A stretch of DNA of 64,000 nt from Entomortierella parvispora (Eukaryota > Mortierellomycota > Mortierellomycetes > Mortierellales > Mortierellaceae): the NCBI GenBank assembly GCA_963573315.1, contig OY752142.1, positions 2,294,001 through 2,358,000 of the forward strand. The letters run 5' to 3'. How positions within the stretch are numbered: position 1 is the first letter of the stretch; every line of letters begins with the position of its first letter. The position numbers and the translations under genes were made by a program. The notes under the pieces were generated by a model. That model ran no database searches and was not told the origin of the DNA. It saw only the letters and a program-made list of their open reading frames with translations. Positions 47,260-59,702 of this stretch are shown in pieces.

Positions 47260-47903
47260 GGTTGGCTCCGGGTAGGGGTGGAGGATGTTTGTTTTCCTTT
47301 GGCTTTTTCAACAAACGGCGTTCTCTGTCGACAGAGCAGGCTCTGCAGGAAGGACAAGAAAGTAGGAAAAGAAAAAGAAAAAGAAAAAAAAGGACGCCTC
47401 CTTACTAGGCGCGTGGTCTGGCTGGGATGAAGGAGAGGGAAGGGAAGAGAGAAAGAAAGAAAAAGAGAGACTGAGACGATGCGCGAGTGTGGTTGTGCGT
47501 GCGAGGGACCGTTGAAAAGCGAGGCGGAAAGGGGTTTGGAAAAGGGCGTGTCAGAGGTCTATTTGACAGTAAGAGGGCAGCAACGGATTGTTTCCAGTGG
47601 CAGTAAGATAGGAATGGAAGGATGTTTGCAGTGGGAGGAGGAGGAGGGAGGCAGAGGCAGAGGCAGAGGCAGACAAAAGGAGGGGAAGGAGGGGAGGGAG
47701 GGGAATGAAGGAATGAAGGAATGAAGGAATGAAGGAATGAAGGGAAGGAAGAAAGGAAAGGAAGGGAGGATCAGCAAGCAACAAAGAAAAGGGAGCAAGC
47801 AGACCGTTAGTGTTAGTGGGTGTCAAAAGCCAAGGGAGGGAGGTTTGGGTGGGTGGTTGGATTGAGGATTGGGTGTGACCAAGGCAGATGGATGGATGTG
47901 TGC

Positions 47904-47908
<5 letters not shown>

Positions 47909-47939
<31 letters not shown>

Positions 47940-48000
47940 GTATGTGTATGTGTGTGTGTTGTTGTGTGTGTTGTTGTGTGCATGTGTGTGTGTGTTGTGT
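47909..48000. repeat. GT dinucleotide microsatellite
   Basis: Long run of GTGTGT with TTGT interruptions. Confidence 0.9.
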
Positions 48001-49276
48001 GTTTGTCCTGTTCTTGTTTCTGGGTGAGTAGAGAGAGAGAGTGTGTGTGGGTGGAGTGAGTCGTGTGTGGAATCAAATCACTCACTTTTCTCCCTCTCCC
48101 ACTCTCTCTCACTCAGCATGCTTCCACATCCCCATCCCCATCCTCACCATCCCAACTGCCACTTCCTCTACCACTTTTCTCCAACCACCGCCGCCACAAA
48201 CTCGCATTGCCAGCAATCACCTCATTCGCTTGCTCACTCACCCAGGTCGTGAACTCTTTGTCGGGGGATATTGTCGCGTTATCGGATGAGCTAAAGCGTG
48301 TCAGGGACGGAAAAAAAGCTTTTTTTTTTTGCTCCTTCTATTTTGGTTGTTGTTGTTTTGTATGTGTCGGGAATCAGGCAATGGACATGAGCCAAAGAGG
48401 AATGAGACGGAATGGCGGGACAGAGGAGAACGAGAACGAAAAGGAAGAGGCCAGAGAGGAAGGAGCAAAGGAAGAAAGGAAGGAAGGAAGGAAGAAAAGA
48501 AAGAGGAAAGGCAGGACAAGAGGTCAAGAAGGCATACAACAGGGAGGATCACAGTCGGTGTGCTGTCTTGGGTTTCTTTCTTCCCCCTCCTTACCACCAC
48601 CTCCACCTCCACCACCGTCTCTCTCTCTCTTTTTCTCTCTCCTCCTATGCTCCTCCTCCTACTCCTCCTAGTTCTCCCCTCTCCCCCTCCACACCCTCTG
48701 TTGGTGTGATGATGAAAAGTCGACAATGAACTCTCGTACATTGCATGTAGCAAGCCTTCTCTGCATCTTGATGCTGACAGTTTTTGCTGCCCGTTCCTGC
48801 CTTCCCAACCGTCTCATGCCCCTCCTCGCTCCCAACACACCTGCGCGCCTGAACTGCACCCTGAGCCCAGAAGATGGGGGAGAACGACGACAACGAGGAG
48901 GAGGTTGGCGTCCAGCTGCAGATTTCACTGACAACGGTCAGATCAATCATTTTCCATATACTATTTCGGTTAGTTTGCATGAACGTGTGATACAAAGACA
49001 GATGAACAAAGCCAGGTACAATAAAACAACAAGACACCTGAAGAAGAAGATGGCAATGATGATAATGATCATGGGATGCGAGCTGGAGAGGATGCATCCA
49101 ATCTGGCAAGGGGAGGGGGCGCTCTGCAGCAACATCTCGCATCATCTCAGTCGTCTTTGCGGCTCTTTCTTCTTTGCCTGCTTCCTTCGTGCTCTCTCCC
49201 TTCCTCGTTCTTATCCTCGACCCAGAGAGAAAACAAGGAGGTCTTACCAGAATGCTGCCATGTTAACAGCGCGGTG

Positions 49277-49310
<34 letters not shown>
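49277..49310. repeat. AGC triplet repeat upstream of the forkhead gene
   Basis: Eleven CAG/AGC units about 365 bp upstream of the ATG at 49675. Confidence 0.9.
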
Positions 49311-49311
<1 letters not shown>

Positions 49312-49674
49312 GGCGACAGAAAAGGCCGCGGGTGGCTACCTGAAGGCTCTCTCCCTGAACCCCTTGATTTGCCACCAAAAATCGCATCTACACGTGACTG
49401 TGACTTGTTTTGGTCATCCATGCTCTCGCATGTTTCCCATGCAGTCATCATCTCTGTCTCTCGGTCGCTTTGTTTCCGCTCATTCGCACTTCGCCACGCT
49501 CCATATTTGTTGTCACCTTTCTTTCGTCTGTCTCTTGACCCATCTCTCTCACACTCTCTATCACGCCCTTTTCCTCTCTCTCAGCATCCTTCGTTCTCTC
49601 TACAAAGCCACATCGTACAGTTCGTCTTTGTAGCTCAGCCTAGCTTCGCCTAGCCTGCGACCGCGTTCCTGTCC

Positions 49675-51706
<2,032 letters not shown>

Positions 51707-51754
51707 AAAAATTCCAAAAATACCAAAAAGAAAATAAAATATCTCAAATACACT

Positions 51755-52057
51755 TCACGAGACCCCAATCCAACCGTCGGATAAAAATGTCAGCTGAGGG
51801 TCATTAAAGCTTTTGACCATGACCTTGGTACCCGCCTGAATCAAATCTTGCGGAGGTGCAGTGCTAGTATTCATCGCAACAACCGCGGCGCCCACAGCCA
51901 CTCCGGCACAGACAGTTGGGGTCGCGTCCTCGAAAACGATACACTCTTTGGGATTCAGTCCGAGCTCTTTCGCCGCGGCCAAGCACCCATCCGGATTAGG
52001 TTTACCTTTCGGTATCTCGTTGGCCGTATACCAGACCGGCGGAATCATGAGTCCCAT
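51755..52057 (-). pseudogene. Truncated HAD-like sugar/glycerol-phosphate phosphatase
   Basis: The C-terminal third of a GPP/DOG-type HAD phosphatase is intact: PPVWYTANEIPKGKPNPDGC, LGLNPKECIVFEDATPTVCA, then AVGAAVVAMNTSTAPPQDL. The Lys (GKPNP) and the VFEDA acidic motif are present. The N-terminal part with the nucleophile DxDGT is missing. Upstream (52058-52436) every frame contains stops (for instance TAA six codons before the open part in frame), only vague cap-domain-like wording remains, and the space before the neighbouring gene is too short for a whole gene with introns. This is most simply a 5'-truncated, decaying copy, inactive as an enzyme. Confidence 0.7.
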
Positions 52058-52436
52058 TTGCTTGAAATGTTAGATGGCCATGGTTGCTACTCTACTCCCA
52101 AGGATACATGGGTGGGCGGTCGAAACAAACGCGCTGGGCGACCCATGCTGTCTGTACGAGCAACACTGGAGGTCTTGTTTTTCTCCAGTGGAGACTGCAG
52201 GCCTCTTTCTACGAGCAGCACAGCTCGGATATCATTGTGTGAATCCCAATTGACAATGAAGGGCACCAATACAGAAAGAGCAAGAGAGGTCGAGTGGCGG
52301 CATATGAAAATCCGTTTATTAAAGCCCTTCTGGAGAAATTCGGCTAGTTTGGAGGCTCAGCGTAAAACAGGAGGTGGGGGAGAGGAGGAAGTGAGGAAGG
52401 TAACTGAGAAATGAAGAGACCGCAAAAGTTGGAAGA

Positions 52437-53941
52437 TCAGACCTTGACATCGTCAAACTCAACTTCATACTTGTCGGTGATTTCAATTCCGTCCTCAATA
52501 GTGTGATCCTTGACAGCACGAAAGGCAACGGGCATGGCACCGATCACACCAGCAAAGACGAGGGCAACGCACAGAATAATCTCGCCCTTTCCACGAGTGA
52601 TGGCGTTCATGCTGTTAGCGCCTTTAGAAGGGGCAATGCCGATGGCAGACTCGTTGGCAACAGGGGCAAGAACTCCTCCCAAGTTCTGAACAAACTTGTA
52701 GAAGCCTGCAAAGCGAGCAGCCTGGGAGGTATCGTTGGTAAGGGCTCCCATCAACCAGTAGGCGTAACCCTGGTACATGGCATCGATGGCTCCGTAAAAG
52801 AAGTAGAGGAAAAAAGGTCCGATGTAACTGCCCGTGTTGTCAACCAAGTCAATCATATGGTAGTCAGCGGGGTTTTTGATGGGTGTCTTGCCATCGGTGT
52901 CAAAGATGTAGCTCTTGGGGCCGAAGGTAGTTTGCCAGATGATGCCTCCAACCCAGGTGGCAGCCAGGCAAGCACTCATGAGGAAAAGGCCATAGCGAGC
53001 TCGAGTTGAACGGGACCATCTTGAGTGATCCAAGAAGGCGCCGAAAGCCAAAGAGGCAACGATTTGAGCGAGCCAGTAGAACATCGAGTTCATGTTACGG
53101 GAGCGCTGGGTGAAGTTGGTGGTGTTCATGGTAAACTGGTAGGTGTAGATCCAGTTAGACGTGAAGAACATGGGAATCAAGCACAACATACGCCAATCCA
53201 AGAAGAGACGAGCGACGGACTTGAGTTCGAGAATAGGACTTGAGTACTTGACATGCGAGACTGGAGTACCGTCCCTGCGGAACACCTTGTCGGGGGGAAG
53301 CAAAAAAATCGAGATGAAAGCTCCAAGAACCATGACGACCATGTATCCAATATAGGATCCGGTCGATGCACCACCAGCAGTTGGGTCATTCCACTGAATG
53401 CCGAGTGGAATCAAATTGCCAATGACGGAGCCAGTGTTGAAGATGGCCCAGAAGATCGAAAAGTATTTGCCCTTGTCACCTTCAGCAGGGTATCCCATCA
53501 TGACGGCGCCTTGGGCACACCACAACCAACCAGCACCCAAGCCGAGTAAGCAAGAGGCAATAACGACGAAAGCAATGGATTGAATAAAGTGATAGGCCAA
53601 GAAGGATCCGACGTACACTACATATGTCAGTCCTCCAAGGATAAGGAGGATGCGATGGCCTAAAACATTGAAGAGAGCACCAGCGAACAACGAGGAGAAG
53701 GCAAACACACAACCCAAGGCAATGGATGCCTTGTTACCGACATCAGTGTCTTTGGACTCGAGGCCATAGGATCCTGTGCCGTTCAGTGAGTTGAACATCC
53801 CTGGGCAGCAGAAACAGACGAAACCCTGGGCCGAAAATACGTTAGTCAGGATCAAGCTGGACTGGAGTTTGTCGTAGTGTCGTGGTAAAATGGACTCACC
53901 AGGATGATGATCTGGGTCAAGGGATCAGAGAGACGCAACAT
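52437..53941 (-). CDS. UNC93-like (DUF895) MFS transporter, copy A
   Basis: Exons 53900-53941 (14 codons, MLRLSDPLTQIIIL) and 52437-53825 (476 aa). Multiple hydrophobic helices consistent with a 12-TM MFS fold. Family blocks are GFVCFCCPGMFNSLNGTGSY, GHRILLILGGLTYVVYVGS, WLWCAQGAVMMGYPAEGDKG, KYFSIFWAIFNTGSVIGNLI, a central cytoplasmic loop (RRDGTPVSHVKYSSPILEL) and FYKFVQNLGGVLAP. Fungal DUF895 proteins are related to UNC-93; substrates are not established. The first exon holds an amphipathic start and the intron falls at the same place in all three copies. C-terminus is acidic. Copies A, B and C are head-to-tail on the minus strand. Confidence 0.92.
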
Positions 53942-54020
53942 TGCGCGAAGAGAAGAACGAGGAAGAAGAGAGCAGCAGAGGGGACGAAGATGGAGTGTGA
54001 GGGAGTGAGAGGGGTGAACG

Positions 54021-54029
54021 ACCTGAGGT
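54021..54029 (-). promoter_or_regulatory. ACCTGAGGT motif of copy A
   Basis: Odd-length palindrome 80 bp upstream of the copy A ATG, followed on the plus strand by an A-rich run; shared with copies B and C. Confidence 0.5.
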
Positions 54030-54058
54030 AGAAAAAAAAAAAGACACGGAGGGCTCTG

Positions 54059-54066
54059 CTTTTATA
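54059..54066 (-). promoter_or_regulatory. TATA box of UNC93-like copy A
   Basis: Minus-strand TATAAAAG about 120 bp upstream of the ATG at 53941, same arrangement in the paralogues. Confidence 0.6.
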
Positions 54067-55991
54067 CATCTTGACTTTTCGCTTGGTTCATGACATCCTT
54101 TCGTGTCAAGACTATCCCAAGCGATAAATGAGCTCTGTCTTAATTAAGCACCCCGGAAGTGAACACTCCACGGGATTGATGGTACTCTATCTACCCTTAG
54201 GTCTCTCAGGGCGACGAGACCATGGCCCTTGCTTGTAGAGGGAGCGCGAAACTTGGAGGCCAAAGACCAAAAACGACGATTGGATAGCGTTAAGTCTCGA
54301 TGGTACATCTGTGAAACGAAGTGCAAACAACATGTGGTCCTGTGTGTGCGGGTGTTGCTTGTCTGCAGTTCCGCACCAGTACCGTACAGTAGGGTCTCGA
54401 TGCCTCGCCCGCCGCGGTGGGCTTGCTTTTGTTTGTTCATCTCGGCAAACTCTCTTTTCTTGTGTTGATCCAGTGCAGTTGAAGAGAGCATCGACCTACT
54501 TCACCCAAAGGTCGGTAATTACAACTCACGGAGATCCTTGGACCTAGGGTCGACCCCTATTCAGTCTTCAGTCTATTTCAGTTCGTCAGTCCGCAAGTCG
54601 TGGTGCAGAGTTCCTCAAGTTTGACCCTTCTTGTTCTTAGAGAACCTCAACTCTCGCCCCGTTTGCCTAGATCATCTGTTACTCTATGCTATGATTAAGA
54701 GGGACTGACAATGTTGGATCGAACGTTGCTGTGTTATCAGTAGCTACCAGAGTAGACATGGAGAGCTCCAAACAAGGTGAACGTAAATATCGCGTTGAAT
54801 GAACTCGAGTGCCTGAACTCTTTACGATCTTTCGTCCAGCCATAAGAATCTCCTTTGCTGCCAGCTGAGACAGGCAACACCCACGGACTTCATTCAGTTC
54901 AAGAGGAGACAGTGTCTACTGCCGGTCTCAATGGTTTAATTTGATAAAGAGAGCGATGGTCGACACAACTCAGAAATCGTCACTCTCATATCCATCGCTG
55001 CTTTCATTACAGCCTTTGGTGTAGCATCCATGAGCATGACTGTTGAACCTCAAACGCGGGAGGAAGACAAGTCCTTTGTTGATGCAATTGAAATTGGTGC
55101 TGTCGTTGTTGTCTTTGTTGTCCTATTTTCATCTCATCTTGTGGAAACAAGACACCGATGATGGACCCCACACGACCCAAACCTTATTGCAGTTTGAGCT
55201 CTTGAGTTGCACGGGGCGTTTATCGAATACCTGGAATTCGATTCGTTGCTTGTCCAGCAACTTCATGTCATCCTCCGTCCCGTCGGTCTGTGATCGATAA
55301 ACATGCTTCTAGACAGATCCTTGTTGTTTGTTCATTTGGTATCAAAAAAAGAAGTACAGTACAAAATTTGTAAACAATGGATTCTGGAGACGCGACACTA
55401 TGTCCAGAGGAAGGCTCGACGCCACACTGACACCACGGATACCAAGAAGAGTACATTTCTCCTCTTCATCCCTTTTCATTTCTTTGGAAAGTCGACGAGG
55501 TCTGAGGGGAGGAAGAAGGAGGGTATTGTCTCCCTCTTCCTCATGGCACTCTTTTGTGCTCCCCTGCTCCCCACTTTCTCCCCGAAATCTGCACGCGGTC
55601 CTTTGTCGGTCAATTGACATCACTTTTGACTCTCACTTGCCCTACTTGACAGAGATTGGTCTACTGAACTTGCCTGCCATTCATTTCTGCCCACAGCCCG
55701 GCTCGATCCCCTGCAAAGACCAAGTGGACAACGATCTCCCAAAGCAACAGCTCTATCCTAAATAGTGCGACAAACAAAACTCTCAAGGTCACACTGATCG
55801 ACAAATAGGGTTAGCAGAACTGAACAGTCCTACATGTCGACTTTGACATACTCACACACCCACACACCCACACACAGAGAGAGCAAGGAGCAAGAAAAGA
55901 AGGCGAGAATGACCTGGAAGGATGTTACAAGGGAGGCGTGGAGGGATTTATTATCAAGAAAAGGAAAAAAAAAGCACACAACTTATTCTGA

Positions 55992-57536
55992 TTAGGCTTT
56001 GAAGTCGTCTACATTGGCCTCGTATTTTTCCGCCACGACCTCATCCTCCTCCTCGACGGTGTGATCCTTAATGGCGTTGAAGGCCACGGGGACAGCTCCA
56101 ATGATTCCGACAAAGACAAGAACAGCCGCAACAATGACCTCTCCCATCCCGTGTCCGTGCGCGTGCAGGATATGGTTACCGTCCGAGGGTGCAATACCGA
56201 TGGTTGAGGTCTGGACGACGGGGGCAAGAACTCCTCCCAAGTTCTGAACAAACTTGTAGAAACCGGCAAAGCGAGCGGCCTGGGCGGTATCATTGGTGAG
56301 AGCACCCATCAGCCAGTAAGCGTAACCTTGATACATCGCGTCAAGAGCGCCATAGAAGAAGTACAAGAAGAAAGGTCCCAAGTATTGGCTAGTGTTGTTA
56401 ACCAAGTCAATCATATGGTAGTCAGCTGGGTTCTTGATGGGGGTCTTGCCATCGGTGTCGAGGATGTAACTCCTGGGCCCAAAGGTGGTTTGCCAAACGA
56501 TGCCTCCAGCCCAGGTGGCGATCAATAGGACGGTCAAAACAACGATTCCATAACGGGCACGAATCTTGCGAGTCCACTTGGCACGATCCAAGAAGGCACC
56601 AAAGGCGAGCGAGGCGACGATCTGAGCGAACCAGTACATCATCGAGTTCATGGAACGAGTGCGCTGGGTGAAGTTGAGCGAGTTCATGGTGAACTGGTAG
56701 GTGTAAAACCAATTGGAGGTGAAGAACATGGGGACCAAGCACAACATTCTCCAGTCCAAGAAAAGACGAGCAACGGACTGGAGTTCGAGAATAGGACTCG
56801 AGTACTTGATGCGAGTGACAGGGGTCCCATCCTTTCGAGAAACCTTTTCAGGGGGGAGCAAGAAAACCGAGATGAGGGCGCCGACTGTCATGATCACCAT
56901 GTACGCGATATAGGCGCTTGTGGAGGCACCACCTGCCGAGGGATCGTTCCATTGCAGGCCGAGAGGGATCACGTTACCAATGACAGAGCCGCAGTTGAAG
57001 ATGGCCCAGAAGATTGAAAAGTACTTGCCCTTTTCGCCCTCGGCAGGGTAACCCATCATGACGGCACCCTGGGCAGTCCACAACCAACCCGCACCCAAAC
57101 CAAGCAAGCAGGAGGAGATGACGACAAAGACAATGGACTGGATGTAGTGGTAGGCCAAGAAGGATCCGACATAAAGGACGTAAGTCAAACCTCCGAGGAT
57201 GAGGAGAACACGATGGCCCATCACGTTAAAGAGAGCGCCGGCGAACAGAGATGAGAAGGCGAACATGCAATTCAGGGCAATGTTGGCTTTGTTACCGACA
57301 TCAGTGTCTTTGGGGTTAAGACCATAGGATCCAGTGCCGTTCAACGAGTTGTACATGCCTGGGCAGCAAAAGCAGATGAAACCCTAGTGTGCAACAGTGA
57401 CAGGAAGGTGTGCGATTGTTAGCCAACGAACCGGATTTCCGACGAAAGTGAGTATAACATAGGTAAGATGAGTGGGACAGAGCAAGGCACATACCAGGAT
57501 GATGACCTGGGTCATGGGATCGGCGAGACGCAACAT
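55992..57536 (-). CDS. UNC93-like (DUF895) MFS transporter, copy B
   Basis: Exons 57495-57536 (MLRLADPMTQVIIL) and 55992-57383 (477 aa). Closely related to copies A and C across the whole length: MYNSLNGTGSYGLNPKDTDV, MFAFSSLFAGALFNVMGHRV, WLWTAQGAVMMGYPAEGEKG, WRMLCLVPMFFTSNWFYTYQ and DGKTPIKNPADYHMIDLVNN. The C-terminal cytoplasmic tail is acidic (EEEDEVVAEKYEANVDDFKA). Intron position and phase are identical to the other copies. Predicted integral membrane protein, probably plasma or vacuolar membrane; transport substrate unknown. The conserved exon-intron plan and spacing indicate tandem duplication. Confidence 0.92.
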
Positions 57537-57588
57537 TGTGCGAAGAGGGGCAGGGAGGGAGGAGAGCGGAGGGAGGGTTGATTAAGAG

Positions 57589-57597
57589 ACCTGAGGT
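57589..57597 (-). promoter_or_regulatory. ACCTGAGGT motif of copy B
   Basis: 53 bp upstream of the ATG at 57536, embedded in AGACCTGAGGTGAAGA, which is also found at copy C. Confidence 0.5.
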
Positions 57598-57634
57598 GAA
57601 GAAAAAAAGAAGAAAACGGTTGACGCAGAGGTTT

Positions 57635-57642
57635 CTTTTATA
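57635..57642 (-). promoter_or_regulatory. TATA box of UNC93-like copy B
   Basis: Minus-strand TATAAAAG about 100 bp upstream of the ATG at 57536. Confidence 0.6.
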
Positions 57643-59521
57643 GACTTTCCTTCCATTATTCTCAGGGCCTCCGCGCACTTTGAGAAAGTATTCAAAGTGA
57701 ATACTCGCGCAATTGAAAGCAACAGAAATGAATAAGATAGGTGGCACTCCTGAGAAGGAAGTATGAGGGCAAGGGGGCACGGTGCGTTGAAGAGACGCTA
57801 ACCTCGACGAGCCAAAACAACAGCAGGTCGACCTGTCAATGGGGTCTTGATCTCCTTATAAAGGATGGTTGTGGGCGTCAGCCGGAAGAAACTGCATCGG
57901 CGACCTGTACGGAGGATTGTTTTAGCAGAATCGGGATGAACGCAAACTCGCAAACTCTATTTTTGCCGTAGTTGGTATATTTTTTTTCTAGGGGTTAAAA
58001 AGTTTCGATAACATGTTTGTAACGAGCACGAGTGTGGACCATGTAGTTTGTCACAAGTTCGCAGCTTGCCATAAGCTATAATTCTTTTCTGAGGTCACTC
58101 AGGACTCTGACTGAGCAGGAAAACCCGCTTTGTTCGCTCTCCTACTTTGCGATTACGATGTGTATTTACTGTTGGATGATGGACTAATCTAAAAAGAAGC
58201 GCGTTTCTAACGAACATCGTGCGTTATCAGCCGCCATTGTTCAAGACCAAAATCGTTTAGAATGGAACTTAAAAAGGATCTTCTCCATCTTGACAGTTTA
58301 TTCAGGGGCTGGAGGCTGGTCAATAACAATGAATAAGATGAACTGGGTTGGGGGTGTAAGGTTGGACGTTCGATCTTATCAGCAGTACCGTGCACACAAA
58401 TCGCTCCACAAACCTTGTACACGCTCCTAGATGATCCTAGACCAGAACCTCATGAGGCAGTAGTTCAAGTTCTGGGTCTCTACAGGTACTCTGGGGGGAA
58501 TTGAGGGCAATTGGGCCTGCTCCTGCCTTACCAGGACAAACCCACAGGGCCTGTTCTCGTCCGTCTCGTCCGGATTGACGGACGGCCAGGGGGATGTGAT
58601 CCTGGAGTCGGGCTTCGTTGCCACCACTGACGAGAGTTGCCGGACTAGTAGAACTGGTCCACAATGTCTGCTGTTGGGACCCTGCAACCAGCAACACAGT
58701 TTTGCAGCAACGGCAAAAAAAGCTGGAATATTTTTTCTGTTTATTAATACTATTGGGCCATTGCGCTAAAATAACTTTGATGGTGGATGGTGGATTTTTT
58801 GGGCATTGGTCGCCTTAGCGCGTTTCTTTTGCATCTATTCACTCCAATTCATCTCCTGGCCGCAATGGAACTGGTTTGACCTCAAGATAACTGAAGTTGA
58901 TGATCTTCAAGGTTTACGCGTGAACACAATGGAACATGCACCAACTCCGTGCGACACCATGTTGTCTATGAAGGGATATCGATCTTCCGCCACCCCCTTC
59001 TATCATTTCATCCTCTTTCATCCCTTTCGCCTATCATTCAATGAGACGTTTATCTACACATTTCTTCTTTCAATTGATTTGTTCAGTATCAAGTTTTCTA
59101 GCCCCTACCTTGACAATTGATGTTATCTCTGGCATCACATCATAGGACCTCTTTCACTTACCGTGTGCAATCCCCCTCACTCTCTCTATACTTCTATACA
59201 CAAGGGTGATCGAAAGTCGAGTTGCACCACATCGAGATAGGGCACGGGTGCCCGTATTAATATGCGCGTTCAGTCGATCAATGATCACACTCTTCATTGA
59301 GTCTGATACACAGGAGCAAGCTCAAAGTGCCAGTCGCCAGTCCGTCACCGCTACTCTACAGTGTCCAGAAACTCCTCAGCCAGAGTAATTAGGATAATCG
59401 GCATCTTTCCAAGTCATGAGAAGCGAGAGTAATTGGAGCATTGAATAATTTTTATTGAGCTTTTTTGCCAGTGTACAGGAGAAAATTACGCAAAAATAGG
59501 CGTAATAGGAATGAAGGGTCT

Positions 59522-59702
59522 TTAGGCCTTAACATCATCGTGATCGCCGACTTGCCTATCAGATAAGGCCTCATCCTCTTCGAGGGAGTGATCCCGATCA
59601 GTCTCGTAAGCAAGCATAAGCAAATGACCAAGACAATGGACTGGATGTGGAAGTAGGTGACCAGCATGATGGTTCGGGACAGGGGATCGGCGTGCGAAAC
59701 AT
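59522..59702 (-). pseudogene. Internally deleted UNC93-like copy
   Basis: The region from the ATG at 59702 reads like copy B exon 1 with base changes and a frame slip (GCCGATCCCCTGTCCCGAAC versus GCCGATCCCATGACCCAGGT). It then joins the equivalent of the YHYIQSIVFVVI helix (YFHIQSIVLVI), then jumps to the C-terminal tail (DHSLEEDEALSDRQV through DDVKA stop at 59522). The central 11 or so transmembrane helices are gone. The upstream region keeps a TATAAAA at 59829-59835 and an A-rich run. It cannot encode a transporter. Confidence 0.75.

Larger units (their letters stand above)
47260..49674. other. Low-complexity divergent region PKA-R / forkhead
   Basis: About 2.4 kb. From 47340 to 47800 it is purine-rich with GGCAGA hexamer repeats (about 47647-47670) and GAATGAAG octamers (47703-47741). 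From 47909 to about 48000 it is a GT dinucleotide array with interruptions. Pyrimidine-rich and purine-rich blocks follow, then an AGC array (49277-49310) and the forkhead leader. No gene supported; one 183-codon ORF (48726-49277) is discussed under rejected items. Confidence 0.6.
53942..55991. other. Spacer between UNC93-like copies A and B
   Basis: About 2 kb. The left end holds the copy A promoter; the rest has no recognisable gene. A short CACACCCA repeat lies near 55855. Confidence 0.55.
57537..59521. other. Spacer between copy B and the remnant copy
   Basis: About 2 kb with the copy B promoter at its left end. Remaining ORFs are short and not conserved-looking. Confidence 0.55.

Noticed and set aside
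47909-48000. Regularly spaced repeat as a CRISPR-like array
   Set aside because: It is a GT microsatellite in a eukaryote; no unique spacers.
48726-49277. 183-codon ORF with a signal-peptide-like start
   Set aside because: The hydrophobic start is followed by compositionally odd sequence in a region of simple repeats; no domain, no promoter, and it sits in the forkhead upstream region. Not excluded, but unsupported.
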